DNA from: JAVKEN01 sp040221415
GTDB taxonomy: Bacteria; Pseudomonadota; Alphaproteobacteria; Rickettsiales; JABSSG01
DNA: 64,000 bases
Reading direction: 5' to 3'
Assembly: GCA_040221415.1 (NCBI GenBank)
Contig: JAVKEN010000012.1
Span: 1 to 64,000, forward strand
The stretch's first letter is position 1. Each line of letters begins with the position of its first letter. Position numbers and translations under genes: made by a program. Positions 37,175 to 46,325 of the stretch are shown here, piece by piece. The notes under the pieces are model-generated. The model saw only the letters and a list, made by a program, of their open reading frames with translations. It ran no database searches and was not told where the DNA came from.

Positions 37175-37851
37175 TTCTTGCCTCCAACTAGCTTATGATT
37201 TTTTAAATCACCGCTATTTCTGATTTCTTCTAAAGCATGTTTGATACTGATAGAGCCTGTGAATTTGTCGTAAGTTTCTTTGTTAGACAGAACAATGGCT
37301 GGAACTTGATTTACTTTATATTCAGCAAATGCTTTTGGGTTTACATCAACAATGAGCTTTCTGTTGTTGTCTAGCTGCATTGCTTTGATTGTCTTTTTAA
37401 AGCTATTATCAACTAAACCCCTTATTACTAGCCTTGCGTTATGAGTTATAGCTTGCTCCATATAACTCCAAAGCATCTCTTTAGGCATAGTAAAACTTAC
37501 AAAGATAAGTAGACCTGTGTTTATTTTTGGTGTTAAATCCAGTTTATGATTCTTAACGATCTGCTGAACAATTCCGCCCTTCTTATAAATAGTTACAGAC
37601 TTATCTTTGTCTATTTCTAAAGCATGGCCTTTTATCGCTACATTAGCTTTTTTTACTAAATCTTTATAAAACTCTCTCTGATCCTCTATCTTCTCTTCAT
37701 GCTCTTTTACTACTTCAGTATACTGAGAGCTGCTCTTAGCAATATTATCTCTAACTTGGTTTACTATCGTTTCAAGTTTTTCTGCATTAGCTTCTGTAAC
37801 GCTAAAGGCTATTAATGTAGTTAACCAATACAACAATTTCTTTTTCTCCAT
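37171..37851 (-). CDS. trbC: TrbC-like F-type conjugation protein
   Basis: A 226-residue protein with signal peptide (MEKKKLLYWLTTLIAFSVTEANA), a helical region, then the TrbC core LLIFVSFTMPKEMLWSYMEQA, ARLVIRGLVDNSFKKT, DVNPKAFAEYKVNQVPAIVL. This is a thioredoxin-like fold without CxxC. In F, TrbC binds TraW and is needed for pilus assembly. It overlaps traU by 31 bases. Confidence 0.92.
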   Translation of the reverse strand: MEKKKLLYWLTTLIAFSVTEANAEKLETIVNQVRDNIAKSSSQYTEVVKEHEEKIEDQREFYKDLVKKANVAIKGHALEIDKDKSVTIYKKGGIVQQIVKNHKLDLTPKINTGLLIFVSFTMPKEMLWSYMEQAITHNARLVIRGLVDNSFKKTIKAMQLDNNRKLIVDVNPKAFAEYKVNQVPAIVLSNKETYDKFTGSISIKHALEEIRNSGDLKNHKLVGGKK

Positions 37852-38786
37852 ATTAAATATCCAAAATCTTCGCCTACATAAGGAACTTCCTTATTCGACT
37901 CAAATGTCATTGTAGTTTTGCCAAATGGTTGGCATTTATCAGGGTTAGGATTAACCATCTGATATCTGTAAGTGCTTTTCTTCATGATAAAAGCCTTTCT
38001 TTTCTTGCAAGTACCCTTCATGTTTGTTGCAGCTGTTTCATCTGCAAGCCCTACTCTATGCATCTTATATAGAAGTTTCTCAGCTACGTTTGTTGAAGCC
38101 TGAACTCCACCAATATGAGCTGTTACATTGTTATTAATTGGATACATACTTCCCTGACACCCACTACACCAATGAAGTAAATCTCTTGGAAGTCCTATAT
38201 TTGCTGACAAGCAATCAGCACTACAAGCAGTTTGAGCTAAAATATTGTTATATAAAAAAGCCTCTGGATGAATAACCATTGATAATTCATCATCTAGAGC
38301 TAGCGGATCTAACTCACTAATATACGCAACATCAAAACTAGTCTTTTCTAGACAAACAAAATCTGTAAATAACTCAAGCCAGTAAAGAAGTGGATACATA
38401 TAGTAATGTGAATACCACCTAGATATTTTGGCGCTCGAAGACTTAGAACGAGTTGCCTGATTACGACTCAAGCCAACATCTATCTTCATTCCACCCATAT
38501 TAACAAAACAATATGGCTCATGAGATACATCAACCATCCTAACTGGTTCCCAGAATCCACCAATTAATCCAACCCTAAATGGATCTTTACACATACAAAC
38601 AGGCTCAGATGGATTTTTAGTGTCCTTAGCGATTCCTGAATCGTATAATTCCATAGAACCAAGAGTCATTGGGAATAAGCATTCCCAGCAAACATCTGTA
38701 ATAGGATTTACAAATCTACCCTTACATTCTTTAGCAGTAGCTTGAACTGATATTATTAGAACTAAAACAGATAGAAGGATTCTCAT
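37821..38786 (-). CDS. traU: TraU-like pilus assembly/DNA transfer protein
   Basis: A 321-residue protein, near the F TraU length (330). Signal peptide MRILLSVLVLIISVQATA is followed by CKGRFVNPITDVCWECLFPMTLG, VCMCKDP, GLIGGFWEPVRMVDVSHEPYC and SRWYSHYYMYPLLYWLE, all typical TraU blocks with many Cys. It is a periplasmic component of F-type channel assembly. The ATG overlaps the traW stop as ATGA. Confidence 0.94.
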   Translation of the reverse strand: MRILLSVLVLIISVQATAKECKGRFVNPITDVCWECLFPMTLGSMELYDSGIAKDTKNPSEPVCMCKDPFRVGLIGGFWEPVRMVDVSHEPYCFVNMGGMKIDVGLSRNQATRSKSSSAKISRWYSHYYMYPLLYWLELFTDFVCLEKTSFDVAYISELDPLALDDELSMVIHPEAFLYNNILAQTACSADCLSANIGLPRDLLHWCSGCQGSMYPINNNVTAHIGGVQASTNVAEKLLYKMHRVGLADETAATNMKGTCKKRKAFIMKKSTYRYQMVNPNPDKCQPFGKTTMTFESNKEVPYVGEDFGYLIWRKRNCCIG

Positions 38787-39409
38787 AACTTAACCTCTTC
38801 TATCTTTAGTTTTAATTTTTCCTGCGACACAATAGCTGGAACATGTTCTATCCCAAACTTCTTTGTAAGTACGCCCGATTGATCAAAATATATCCAGATT
38901 CTATGTTCTTTCTGAAGCTCTATTGGAGAGCCATTAATTAAAACAATCTTGGCTCTACTATCTCTGTCCTTATAAGCTTTAAGAGCAAACTCAACCTGTT
39001 CTTTATCATCGCCGTTAATAAAAATAAGTGCATTTCTAAATGGTACTTTCTCAAGTGGGTTAATAGTTGTGCCAATTGGATGAATAAGCCTACCCTCATG
39101 GTCATATATATTGTCATTTAGGACGTATGTTGGATCAAAATAATAAGACTTATTCTCTGTAGCCTTCGTAATATTTTCTACAGGTAGAGGCCTATTAACC
39201 CTTTTTCTAACGGCTTCTTTGGTCTTTTCTTCTAGTTCCACAAGATCAGTCTCTTTTAGCTGAGCCTTTATATACTCAACAATATCTTGCTCTTTAATCT
39301 CGTAAGTATGACCAACAACTCCAAAATCCTTGGCAGCAGAGTCAAAACTTAAAAACAGTCCAAGAGCAACCAAAATTATCTTAAGAATGTTGTGCCTATT
39401 TCTTTCCAC
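38783..39409 (-). CDS. traW: TraW-like pilus assembly protein
   Basis: A 208-residue exported protein (signal region NILKIILVALGLFLSFDSAAKDFGVVGHTYEIKEQDIVEYI). The core contains RPLPVENITKAT, YYFDPTYVL and FINGDDKEQVEFA, then the C-terminal VPAIV segment, as in TraW. It acts in the periplasm with TrbC. GTG is the start, with GGAG seven bases upstream, inside the end of the preceding gene. Confidence 0.92.
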   Translation of the reverse strand: MERNRHNILKIILVALGLFLSFDSAAKDFGVVGHTYEIKEQDIVEYIKAQLKETDLVELEEKTKEAVRKRVNRPLPVENITKATENKSYYFDPTYVLNDNIYDHEGRLIHPIGTTINPLEKVPFRNALIFINGDDKEQVEFALKAYKDRDSRAKIVLINGSPIELQKEHRIWIYFDQSGVLTKKFGIEHVPAIVSQEKLKLKIEEVKL

Positions 39410-39795
39410 CTTTTCTCTCCTATAACTTTAATGATTAAATCTTCGGTAATATCCACTCTCTTAGAATTTCCATAAATACCGTAATAACCTTTTGGTATTC
39501 TGTTCTTGCTCAGAGGAGTAATAAGCATTGGATGATTTTTATAATCATCATTAATAACTAATTTTAACTTCTTCATTTTCTGACCTAGAGATTCCTTCGC
39601 TTTATTATCAGGATCAGCCATTACTCTTTTAGGATCAGGATTTTCTAGAGCTACCCCCATAGCTACTAGCTTGATAAACCTCTCCTGATCAAAGATATAA
39701 ATAGAATTCTTATCACGTGATTCGTAGTATTTACCACCGCTAAATCCAAAAATTAGCGCTACTAGCAGTGCGGATATAATTTTATAGTTTTTCAT
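39376..39795 (-). CDS. Inner-membrane protein at the TrbI position
   Basis: A 139-residue protein with one N-terminal membrane segment (about residues 5-20) and a soluble part beginning IYIFDQERFIKLVAMGVAL. In F-like operons the gene between traC and traW is trbI, a small membrane protein affecting pilus retraction. Length and topology fit, and the FD(Q/L) start of the soluble domain is suggestive, but sequence support is limited. It overlaps its neighbours on both sides. Confidence 0.5.
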   Translation of the reverse strand: MKNYKIISALLVALIFGFSGGKYYESRDKNSIYIFDQERFIKLVAMGVALENPDPKRVMADPDNKAKESLGQKMKKLKLVINDDYKNHPMLITPLSKNRIPKGYYGIYGNSKRVDITEDLIIKVIGEKRWKEIGTTFLR

Positions 39796-42353
39796 GAGTT
39801 TTCCTCATTTGTTAAATGATTAATTGCTTCAGCTAAGCTTAGACCCTGTTTTTGTAATCTTTGAATCTCAACAACGTCTGAAGCCTTAGATGAATATAAT
39901 TTGGCAGAGAATGGATCGAGTATTAGTCTTCCTATCTGCCAAGATCCTGATGAATGACGAATCATCATCTCAGAATATCTTCCCCTCTCTCCTTTTAAAT
40001 CTTTTGCTATTCCTATTTCTGGCTTTTCCATCCCCAACTGATCTTTCAAGATCTTTTCATCTTTTCCTTCAGCAGATAGTAAAACACGCCAGTCTGACTG
40101 AGATAGAACCGCAGCAGCAGCTGCTGACTTACCCTCTTCAAAATCTGAAATACTTTGCGTAGCTACAACAAGATTGCCATTATATTTTCTAGCACGTCTA
40201 GCAATACCCTCGATAAAGCCTTTTATTGCGTCATGCCTAAGTAATCTCCAAGCCTCATCAATAACTAAAGAAGTTCGTTTGGTTCTACCTTGCATCTTTA
40301 CATAAACAAGAAATACAACCATTAAAAGAACACTAGTTTGTAATACCTCATTAGATTCAAGACTACTTAACTCAAAAATAGTCAGTAGATTCTCAATAGA
40401 TAAATTAGCTTGGTTGTTGTAGTAGTCAGAATATCTTCCTTCTGCATATTCTCTTAGAACATAAGCAAGACTATCAGCTATATCTTTAGTTTGAGGTGTC
40501 CTAAGCTTAGTAGAAGTTGATAACACTTCGTAAACATCCTTAACCCCCCCTTTACTACCCTTCTCAGAGAGAACAATCTGAACAGATTTCTTAAGAACAT
40601 CTCTGTACAAACCAACATCAAAGTTTTTTGTGTTGTTCTTATCGATATTTGTAACAATACAAAGAATAGAAACTATTAGATCAATTAAAGGCTCTTCAAA
40701 GTCTACTTTGAACTTTTCATCTTTGATTGCGTTGTCTTGATATAGAGAAAATGGATTAATACATAATTTCTCACCACTAAAATCAATAAAGTCACCGCCG
40801 ATAATCTTACAACTATTCTGAAAGCTTCTACCATCATCAATTACAACAACCTGTCCGCCTTGTCTAAGTATTGAAGTCATATACTCTTGTAAAAATACTG
40901 ATTTACCACTACCAGACTTACCAACTACAACCATATTGTAGTTACCATTTACATCTGCTGCATAATTATCAAAGAAAAATACCTGCCCTCTTCTGCCAAC
41001 TAGCATCATAAGCGGAGTAATATCATTCTGAGCATCAGAAAATATTGGCATTAAATTTAAACAACTAGATGTAAGCATCGTAGTTAATACTTTATTCCTG
41101 CTTAAATTTGGCCAAGAAGCACCAAGTGATAGTGGAAGTGTGTTTATAAGATTATTTAAACAATCATACTTAATCTGGTTTAATCTAAATCCCAGCTGAT
41201 AAAAATGATCTTGAATATTCTGAGAAGCGACCTTTTCATCATCTGATTCTTGAATAATAGCTACAACATACATTGCAGCTTTAGCTAGTTTTGCACCTTT
41301 ATCGATTTCTTGTGTTACAAAATGCCAGTCTTCCATCTCTTCCCTCATTGCAGGAAAGAAGGTAGCTAACTTAGAACTTGTTTGATTAGTTCTAATAATT
41401 CTCATTTGTGAGGTTTTACGCTCAGTATTCCTCATATCTTGAGACTTATAACCAAGGCTCATATAAAAAGGATAAGGTATGCCCCTACCAGTCTGGAAGA
41501 AACCTGGATAATCAACACTGTTCATTAATGACCAGTCTTTAGGCCATTCACCAACTTCAAATATTAAATATTTATTTGCATTAATTCCATTATCTACCTC
41601 AATATATTCAGGATGCATTACATATTCTGAATTTGACGTAGCATTTAATATGGATTCTCCATCATTTATTACTACACGTGATTGCTCAGGAAGTAGAATC
41701 TGAGTTAGAAAGCTATTTAAGATCTCTTGATTTACTTGCTCAACAAAGCAGCCAATATTTCTAAAACCTTTTTCTAGCTTCTTTCTGATTTCGATGATTC
41801 TTTCTTTTAATAGTAAGTTCTGATCAATTGAAGCTTTCTTAGTAAAACAAACAGAAAAATATAACTCGAAGTTACGCAAGACCACATCACTGCCCTTACC
41901 CCATAATCCACTTCTATTACCATTCTCATAAAATTCAGCACGAAAGTGAGTAAGCATTCTATAAATTTCACTCTGAACACCTTTTACGCCCCATTTAGAA
42001 ATTATCCCATCAATCTTAGGTGATGCGTAATTTATAACCTGTATGACTGCATCATCAGGTAGTTCATAAGAAATAATCTTATTCAGGGTGTTAATAGATT
42101 TTTGATCAATCCCACTAAAAGGACTTAACTTTAAAATAAACCCTAGATGGTTCTTACTTTCTAATAGCAGAGTGTCAGGGTCAATTGCTCTAAACGCATA
42201 ACATTGTTTAATGTTATGTAATGAGGAGGCATCGTCTAAAACAATCTTCCCTGACTCCTCTGGGGAGGAATCTTGAGAACTAGAAACAGAGTCTCTTAGC
42301 TCTCGAAGATCTTTTCTGGTTTCGTTAACTAGATTAGTAAATAACTCTTTCAT
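39792..42353 (-). CDS. traC: TraC-like VirB4-family ATPase
   Basis: An 853-residue protein, F TraC size (875). Walker A is MVVVGKSGSGKSVFLQEYM (about 475-485), Walker B is SLVIDEAWRLLRHD (about 694), followed by RRARKYNGNLVVATQSISDFEEG. The N-terminal domain carries the TraC pattern YAFRAIDPDTLLLE and PGFFQTGRGIPYPFYMSLGYKS regions. It energises pilin polymerisation and channel assembly on the cytoplasmic face. It overlaps its neighbours by 1-4 bases. Confidence 0.94.
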   Translation of the reverse strand: MKELFTNLVNETRKDLRELRDSVSSSQDSSPEESGKIVLDDASSLHNIKQCYAFRAIDPDTLLLESKNHLGFILKLSPFSGIDQKSINTLNKIISYELPDDAVIQVINYASPKIDGIISKWGVKGVQSEIYRMLTHFRAEFYENGNRSGLWGKGSDVVLRNFELYFSVCFTKKASIDQNLLLKERIIEIRKKLEKGFRNIGCFVEQVNQEILNSFLTQILLPEQSRVVINDGESILNATSNSEYVMHPEYIEVDNGINANKYLIFEVGEWPKDWSLMNSVDYPGFFQTGRGIPYPFYMSLGYKSQDMRNTERKTSQMRIIRTNQTSSKLATFFPAMREEMEDWHFVTQEIDKGAKLAKAAMYVVAIIQESDDEKVASQNIQDHFYQLGFRLNQIKYDCLNNLINTLPLSLGASWPNLSRNKVLTTMLTSSCLNLMPIFSDAQNDITPLMMLVGRRGQVFFFDNYAADVNGNYNMVVVGKSGSGKSVFLQEYMTSILRQGGQVVVIDDGRSFQNSCKIIGGDFIDFSGEKLCINPFSLYQDNAIKDEKFKVDFEEPLIDLIVSILCIVTNIDKNNTKNFDVGLYRDVLKKSVQIVLSEKGSKGGVKDVYEVLSTSTKLRTPQTKDIADSLAYVLREYAEGRYSDYYNNQANLSIENLLTIFELSSLESNEVLQTSVLLMVVFLVYVKMQGRTKRTSLVIDEAWRLLRHDAIKGFIEGIARRARKYNGNLVVATQSISDFEEGKSAAAAAVLSQSDWRVLLSAEGKDEKILKDQLGMEKPEIGIAKDLKGERGRYSEMMIRHSSGSWQIGRLILDPFSAKLYSSKASDVVEIQRLQKQGLSLAEAINHLTNEENS

Positions 42354-42616
42354 TAATCTATTTCAACCAATTTTGTTTTGTATTTTTTAAAATCTGAATA
42401 ATGCTCTTTAATAAGAACCTTTTTCTTTTCAGTATTAGAATTTAAAACAATATGTTTTCTCGCTAGCTCATCAGCATGAAACACTGATGTACAACCAAGG
42501 CCTGTTGGGTTCTTACATGACCAATTTGACTTATAGGTTGAGCAGCTTACAACTATTGTTAGCAGCATTACTCTGCTAGAATATTGTAATATTGTTATAG
42601 CATTACGCTTTAGCAT
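42353..42616 (-). CDS. traV: TraV-like outer-membrane lipoprotein
   Basis: An 87-residue protein with a lipoprotein signal (MLLTIVVSC, lipobox Cys at about 25), followed by the TraV core SNWSCKNPTGLGCTSVFHADELA. TraV anchors the TraB/TraK core complex to the outer membrane. It is shorter than F TraV (171 residues) but retains the CxxxxGxxC signature. The start overlaps the traB end by 14 bases. Confidence 0.82.
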   Translation of the reverse strand: MLKRNAITILQYSSRVMLLTIVVSCSTYKSNWSCKNPTGLGCTSVFHADELARKHIVLNSNTEKKKVLIKEHYSDFKKYKTKLVEID

Positions 42617-43835
42617 TACTTACCTCTTCTTCATTTAATGAAAATCCTTCTTGGAAAACTAAATCAACACCTACTCCTTCATCTATGGAGATAACAGGTT
42701 GATATTGTTCAGCTCTTTTTATGAAATAATCTGATAGTCTGTTTGATGATTCACCAATCCCCGATCCTAGACCAGTTCCAGCTATATTCTTAAGCTGCGC
42801 ACTCTGTTTAACTGCTACCCCGCCAGAAAGTGCAAAATTTGGTTGGTATAATTGTGAAGCTCCACTTCCTATTCCACCAATTAGACCAGACAAGAAACTA
42901 TTAGCAACTAAGTCACCCTCTCTGCTAATAATGTCCCCTCTAATTCCAACTTTGCCTTTAGAGGTTACATAACCTTTCACTGGTATTTCTATTATAGAAT
43001 CTTCTGACTTAGCACAAGTCATAACAACTGGCTTTAAATAAGCCTTCTCACTAGATAAATCACCAACTGCCTGACATTGAACTACACACCCCATTAATTT
43101 ATTGGTTGTTAAATAATTCTTCCCAAATCCAGCTGAAATCAACTTTCCTGTAATACGTAGCAATACTTGTCTTGGATCAGCTTCAGCACTAACACCAATT
43201 CCAGCATCCACTCCAGAAATCATTTTAGCTTCCGCGTAACTGCCAGCAGGTATGTAATCGCCTATCTTCTTTACTTTAGCTTTTTTTGGAGTCTCTACTC
43301 GCTCAATATTAGAATTAAAAAGGCTTGCAGATGAATTTCTATCCTCTTTTAACTTCTCTGCTAGCTGTGCATCATACTTTGCAGATATTTGCTTCTCAAA
43401 ATCCTCAAGAACTTTAGCAAGCTCCTGCTTAGTTAAACCATCCTTTTTAATAAAATCTTGAAACTTACCCTGTGCCTCGTTGCTAGCTTGTTGCTGTTGC
43501 TTTATTCTCTCTAACTCCTGCTCAGCACTCTCAGTCCATACCTGCTCATGAGTTGCGCCGCTTGCAAGCTTCTTAATATCAACTTTCTTGGTTGATTTAG
43601 AGGTAGTTCTATTTATTGATGAAGCTTTAGGAGATGCTGAATCAACAGAGTCACCAATAATAGCTGACAAAATCAGCAGAAATATAAATGATCCACCAAA
43701 TAGAGCTGCAATCCTTTTATGCTTCTTGCGCACCTCCACAGAATCAGTGCCGCTTGCAATAAAGTAATTCTTAAACTTAGACTTCGCTAAGTAAAAAAGA
43801 GCTAATATTCTTTGTTTTAGTTTAAGATTCTTCAT
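42603..43835 (-). CDS. traB: TraB-like VirB10-family core complex protein
   Basis: A 410-residue protein with a cytoplasmic N-terminus, a membrane segment (about residues 42-61), a coiled coil (about 95-175) and the TrbI/VirB10-like periplasmic domain (GDYIPAGSYAEAKMISGVDAGIG ... LMGCVVQCQAVGDLSSEKAYLKPVVMTC ... SFLSGLIGGIG). It spans the envelope between inner and outer membrane parts of the channel. It lies two bases after traK. Confidence 0.92.
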   Translation of the reverse strand: MKNLKLKQRILALFYLAKSKFKNYFIASGTDSVEVRKKHKRIAALFGGSFIFLLILSAIIGDSVDSASPKASSINRTTSKSTKKVDIKKLASGATHEQVWTESAEQELERIKQQQQASNEAQGKFQDFIKKDGLTKQELAKVLEDFEKQISAKYDAQLAEKLKEDRNSSASLFNSNIERVETPKKAKVKKIGDYIPAGSYAEAKMISGVDAGIGVSAEADPRQVLLRITGKLISAGFGKNYLTTNKLMGCVVQCQAVGDLSSEKAYLKPVVMTCAKSEDSIIEIPVKGYVTSKGKVGIRGDIISREGDLVANSFLSGLIGGIGSGASQLYQPNFALSGGVAVKQSAQLKNIAGTGLGSGIGESSNRLSDYFIKRAEQYQPVISIDEGVGVDLVFQEGFSLNEEEVSNAKA

Positions 43836-43837
43836 GA

Positions 43838-44554
43838 CTATCTCCTCTTAATTGTTATTAGAACTGTCTCTTCGCCTGGATTTAGTTTTTCTTTCTCCAG
43901 GTAGACAGCATCTAGATCATCCGTTAAATAGGTTTCCCTATTTATGAAGGCTACTTGGTGGACGGAGAGGTTTTCTAGATAATACTTAGATGCTGCCACC
44001 CCCTTTCCTTCCCAATTCGAATCGTGATATTGGGAAATGGAAGCTCGACGTTTTGAAACTGTTTTAAGAATATTTTTCTTTTTAAAGCCTACAGACTCAT
44101 CATCAGCTAGAACTGCTGATATGATTTGTGATAATCTCTTTCTAAAATTGCACTCTTCCGAGAAATGACCTTCTCTTTCTTTTTTAGAAGAAGTTTTGAT
44201 ATCTGTATTTTTTACAAATATCTGTACTGACGGAATATCCTTAGAAGTAAGAATAACCTTATAGTTATTGCCCTTTTCTGTTTTTACAAAAAAATTGATT
44301 GGTTTATTTACTGTTGGTTTTATATATAAATCAGAACCAGATATTTCATGGGTGAATTCTCCATTAGTTGAGAATAAACCCTCTACTACATCCCCTTCAA
44401 ATATAATCCTTGTTAGTTCTTTCTCTGAAATAGTTGCAACAAAGGAAGAATTGTTACTCACACTAAACTTCTGAGATTCAGAAGCACTAGCATTTTCTCC
44501 TTTAAATGCAGCTATTGATATAAGAGATGCTATAAATATTTCTTTAAGACTCAT
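43838..44554 (-). CDS. traK: TraK-like secretin-related core protein
   Basis: About 238 residues with a signal peptide (MSLKEIFIASLISIAAFKGENASA), then VSNNSSFVATISEKELTRIIFEGD, a typical TraK/VirB9-like opening. It forms the outer-membrane core with TraV and TraB. The frame can be extended to a TTG at 44572, but ATG at 44554 has GAGGAGG eight bases upstream (within the end of traE) and gives a clean signal peptide. Confidence 0.88.
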   Translation of the reverse strand: MSLKEIFIASLISIAAFKGENASASESQKFSVSNNSSFVATISEKELTRIIFEGDVVEGLFSTNGEFTHEISGSDLYIKPTVNKPINFFVKTEKGNNYKVILTSKDIPSVQIFVKNTDIKTSSKKEREGHFSEECNFRKRLSQIISAVLADDESVGFKKKNILKTVSKRRASISQYHDSNWEGKGVAASKYYLENLSVHQVAFINRETYLTDDLDAVYLEKEKLNPGEETVLITIKRR

Positions 44555-45107
44555 TTTTCTCAACCTCCTCAAATGATACTAGCTTTACTAGCCCCGACTG
44601 ATTCTCAAAGCTAAGCCTATATGTTTTGTAATTTGTAGATAATTTCTTGTTATTTAGGTAAGTATCTAAATACCCTGAAAATGTTACATTTAGATTCCTA
44701 TTATCAATCTCATACGAGTCTTTACTAAATGTATAAAAATATCTTTTTGTTTTAATGTCTTTTGCAAATTCATTTAGCTGATTACTAAATTCAGCTTTTT
44801 GCTTTGAATCTACTTGCCTTAAAAGTTGTTCTATATTGTAGCTATAGTTCTCAAGACGGAGGTTAAACAATAAGTCTGCTATTTGAGCTGCTCTTAAATA
44901 TAGATAATCTTCTGATACATAATTCGTTCCAATAACTATCTCCTTATCTACAGAAGGAGATATAACTACTATTTTATCTTGTGTGGTCATTGATATTGCC
45001 ATCCACAAGTTAGTTGTTAGCAATATACCTGTTGTTACAGCTAATAAGTTGCGCTGCAACCTTGTTACAGGCAGTGCTGGTAAATTTTTAAAATTAATCT
45101 TTGTCAT
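44544..45107 (-). CDS. traE: TraE-like inner-membrane pilus assembly protein
   Basis: About 187 residues with one N-terminal membrane segment (LLAVTTGILLTTNLWMAISM) and a VirB8-like periplasmic domain (YVSEDYLYLRAAQIADLLFNL ... FSGYLDTYLNNKKLSTNYKTYRLSF). It nucleates the inner-membrane part of the channel. A GTG at 45119 is an alternative start four codons earlier. Confidence 0.9.
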   Translation of the reverse strand: MTKINFKNLPALPVTRLQRNLLAVTTGILLTTNLWMAISMTTQDKIVVISPSVDKEIVIGTNYVSEDYLYLRAAQIADLLFNLRLENYSYNIEQLLRQVDSKQKAEFSNQLNEFAKDIKTKRYFYTFSKDSYEIDNRNLNVTFSGYLDTYLNNKKLSTNYKTYRLSFENQSGLVKLVSFEEVEKNES

Positions 45108-45390
45108 ATTCAGACTCACTAAATTTGATTCTTCTTATATGACCAGGAACACTTGATCCTCTAGATAATTCATATGGTAAATACCAATATATTATCCTTT
45201 GAAAATTTCTAAGCAAAGTACGTGAACGAAATCTTGAGTAAATGTTGCCCACTATTATAGCAACTGGAATTCCTAAAACTCCGCTGTCACACAAGACAAA
45301 GAGGTAATAGGTGCATAAACCCATCATTACTAAGTCAAAAGGTATACCTAACAATCTAGTTGGACGATCAAGTGTTCTTGGTATTCTCAT
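45094..45390 (-). CDS. traL: TraL-like pilus assembly protein
   Basis: About 98 residues with the F TraL pattern: RIPRTLDRPTRLLGIPFD, two adjacent hydrophobic segments, and YWYLPYELSRGSSVPGHIRR. It is a small inner-membrane protein (VirB3 counterpart). The longest frame starts at a TTG at 45426 inside the pilin gene; the ATG at 45390, just after the pilin stop, fits the family N-terminus better. Confidence 0.92.
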   Translation of the reverse strand: MRIPRTLDRPTRLLGIPFDLVMMGLCTYYLFVLCDSGVLGIPVAIIVGNIYSRFRSRTLLRNFQRIIYWYLPYELSRGSSVPGHIRRIKFSESEYDKD

Positions 45391-45392
45391 AC

Positions 45393-45722
45393 TTAACTCA
45401 CTGCTTTTGCTACTGGGAAAAGCCAATCAAGGAATTTAGGTATAATTTGTATAAATATCCCTACTCCGAATGGAGCTACCATAGCTATCGCACTCATTCT
45501 AGTAGCAATAGCAAACACACTGAGTACAAAAGCTATCAAAGTCATAAGCTGACCTCCAGGACCTTTCAAGAGGCTAATTATTCTATCATATACTGGAAAA
45601 CTAATCTCTGTACTGGTTGAGGTTTCAGCAATAGCCATCTCTGGCATTACTATTGTTGCAGCAAGTGCTGCTGTGCCAATTAAATGGCCTCTGTTTAATT
45701 TAAGTTTTTTTAATATTTTCAT
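45393..45722 (-). CDS. traA: TraA/VirB2-like propilin
   Basis: A 109-residue protein with a long leader (MKILKKLKLNRGHLIGTAALAATIVMPEMAIAE) ending in an Ala-Glu signal-peptidase-like site, then two hydrophobic helices (LMTLIAFVLSVFAIATR and IAMVAPFGVGIFIQIIPKF), the topology of F pilin. It is first of the structural genes, directly before traL, as in F. AAAGGT precedes the ATG. Confidence 0.82.
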   Translation of the reverse strand: MKILKKLKLNRGHLIGTAALAATIVMPEMAIAETSTSTEISFPVYDRIISLLKGPGGQLMTLIAFVLSVFAIATRMSAIAMVAPFGVGIFIQIIPKFLDWLFPVAKAVS

Positions 45723-45777
45723 TTTTGTACCTTTGTTAATTAATTAAATATTTTGTTTAGATTTTTTTGCGATATCT

Positions 45778-46023
45778 CTACATACACCCTCCTCCATTTG
45801 TAAATTTACCCACTGACCTGTCTTTAAGATTCTTAAACACTTCTTCTAAAGTGGATGTCATCCATGTAATCAGACCTTTTGACATTTGCTTAATTGGATC
45901 AAGAGACTTAAGAATTTTAATTAATGCACTGATTTCTCTATCAGCTGCAATAATTTCTTCTATGAGAGCATCTTTTGGATATTCTGATAATTTAGCTAAG
46001 TTCAGCTTTGGGTTATTTTGCAT
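45778..46023 (-). CDS. Small hypothetical protein at the head of the tra operon
   Basis: About 81 residues, helical and charged (PKDALIEEIIAADREISALIKILKSLDPIKQMSKG), not recognised. The frame extends to 46035, but ATG at 46023 has GAGG seven bases upstream and overlaps the end of the 49-residue ORF by 11 bases. Its position before the pilin gene suggests a role in transfer regulation or relaxosome formation, by location only. Confidence 0.5.
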   Translation of the reverse strand: MQNNPKLNLAKLSEYPKDALIEEIIAADREISALIKILKSLDPIKQMSKGLITWMTSTLEEVFKNLKDRSVGKFTNGGGCM

Positions 46024-46162
46024 CTGAAACCTCATATGTATTAAGGTTTCTATCCATCAGTTCTTTAAAAAGACATTCAGCACTCTCTTTTGGTAAATGA
46101 TGATAATATTTAAGACACCTCAATAATGAAGGTGTACTTACGTACTTATAAATGTTGATCAT
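46013..46162 (-). CDS. 49-residue ORF, probable first gene of the tra operon
   Basis: ATG at 46162-46160 follows a well-spaced GAGG (AACGAGGATAGTT) and opens a 49-codon frame (MINIYKYVSTPSLLRCLKYY ... NTYEVSDAK). The end overlaps the next gene's start by 11 bases, a sign of translational coupling. It is not recognised. It contains two Cys and several aromatic residues and has no membrane segment. Confidence 0.5.
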   Translation of the reverse strand: MINIYKYVSTPSLLRCLKYYHHLPKESAECLFKELMDRNLNTYEVSDAK

Positions 46163-46207
46163 AACTATCCTCGTTATTGTTTTCGTTAATTATCCAGAAA
46201 ACAAAAC

Positions 46208-46303
46208 GGGGAAGATCTTGACTGATTTAGGTTATTGTAGTAACCTGAGTTTGCAATAAGAGTCTAGAGGTCTTCCCCAGTGTTGACTTCTAGATTTTTT
46301 TTT
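46208..46303. promoter_or_regulatory. Mutually exclusive hairpins (attenuator-like) in the tra leader
   Basis: GGGGAAGATCT (46208-46218) can pair with AGGTCTTCCCC (46268-46278). A second stem pairs TCTAGAGGTC (46263-46272) with GACTTCTAGA (46285-46294) and on the plus strand is followed by nine T (46295-46303), a good intrinsic terminator. The two stems share 46268-46272, so only one can form. A small hairpin AGGTTA/TAACCT (46229-46246) lies in the loop. Read on the minus strand, as in the tra leader, the outer stem is followed by GTTTTGTTTT. This looks like an attenuator or a terminated small RNA. Confidence 0.5.
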
Positions 46304-46325
46304 GCTTTTTAGAAGCATTTCCTCT

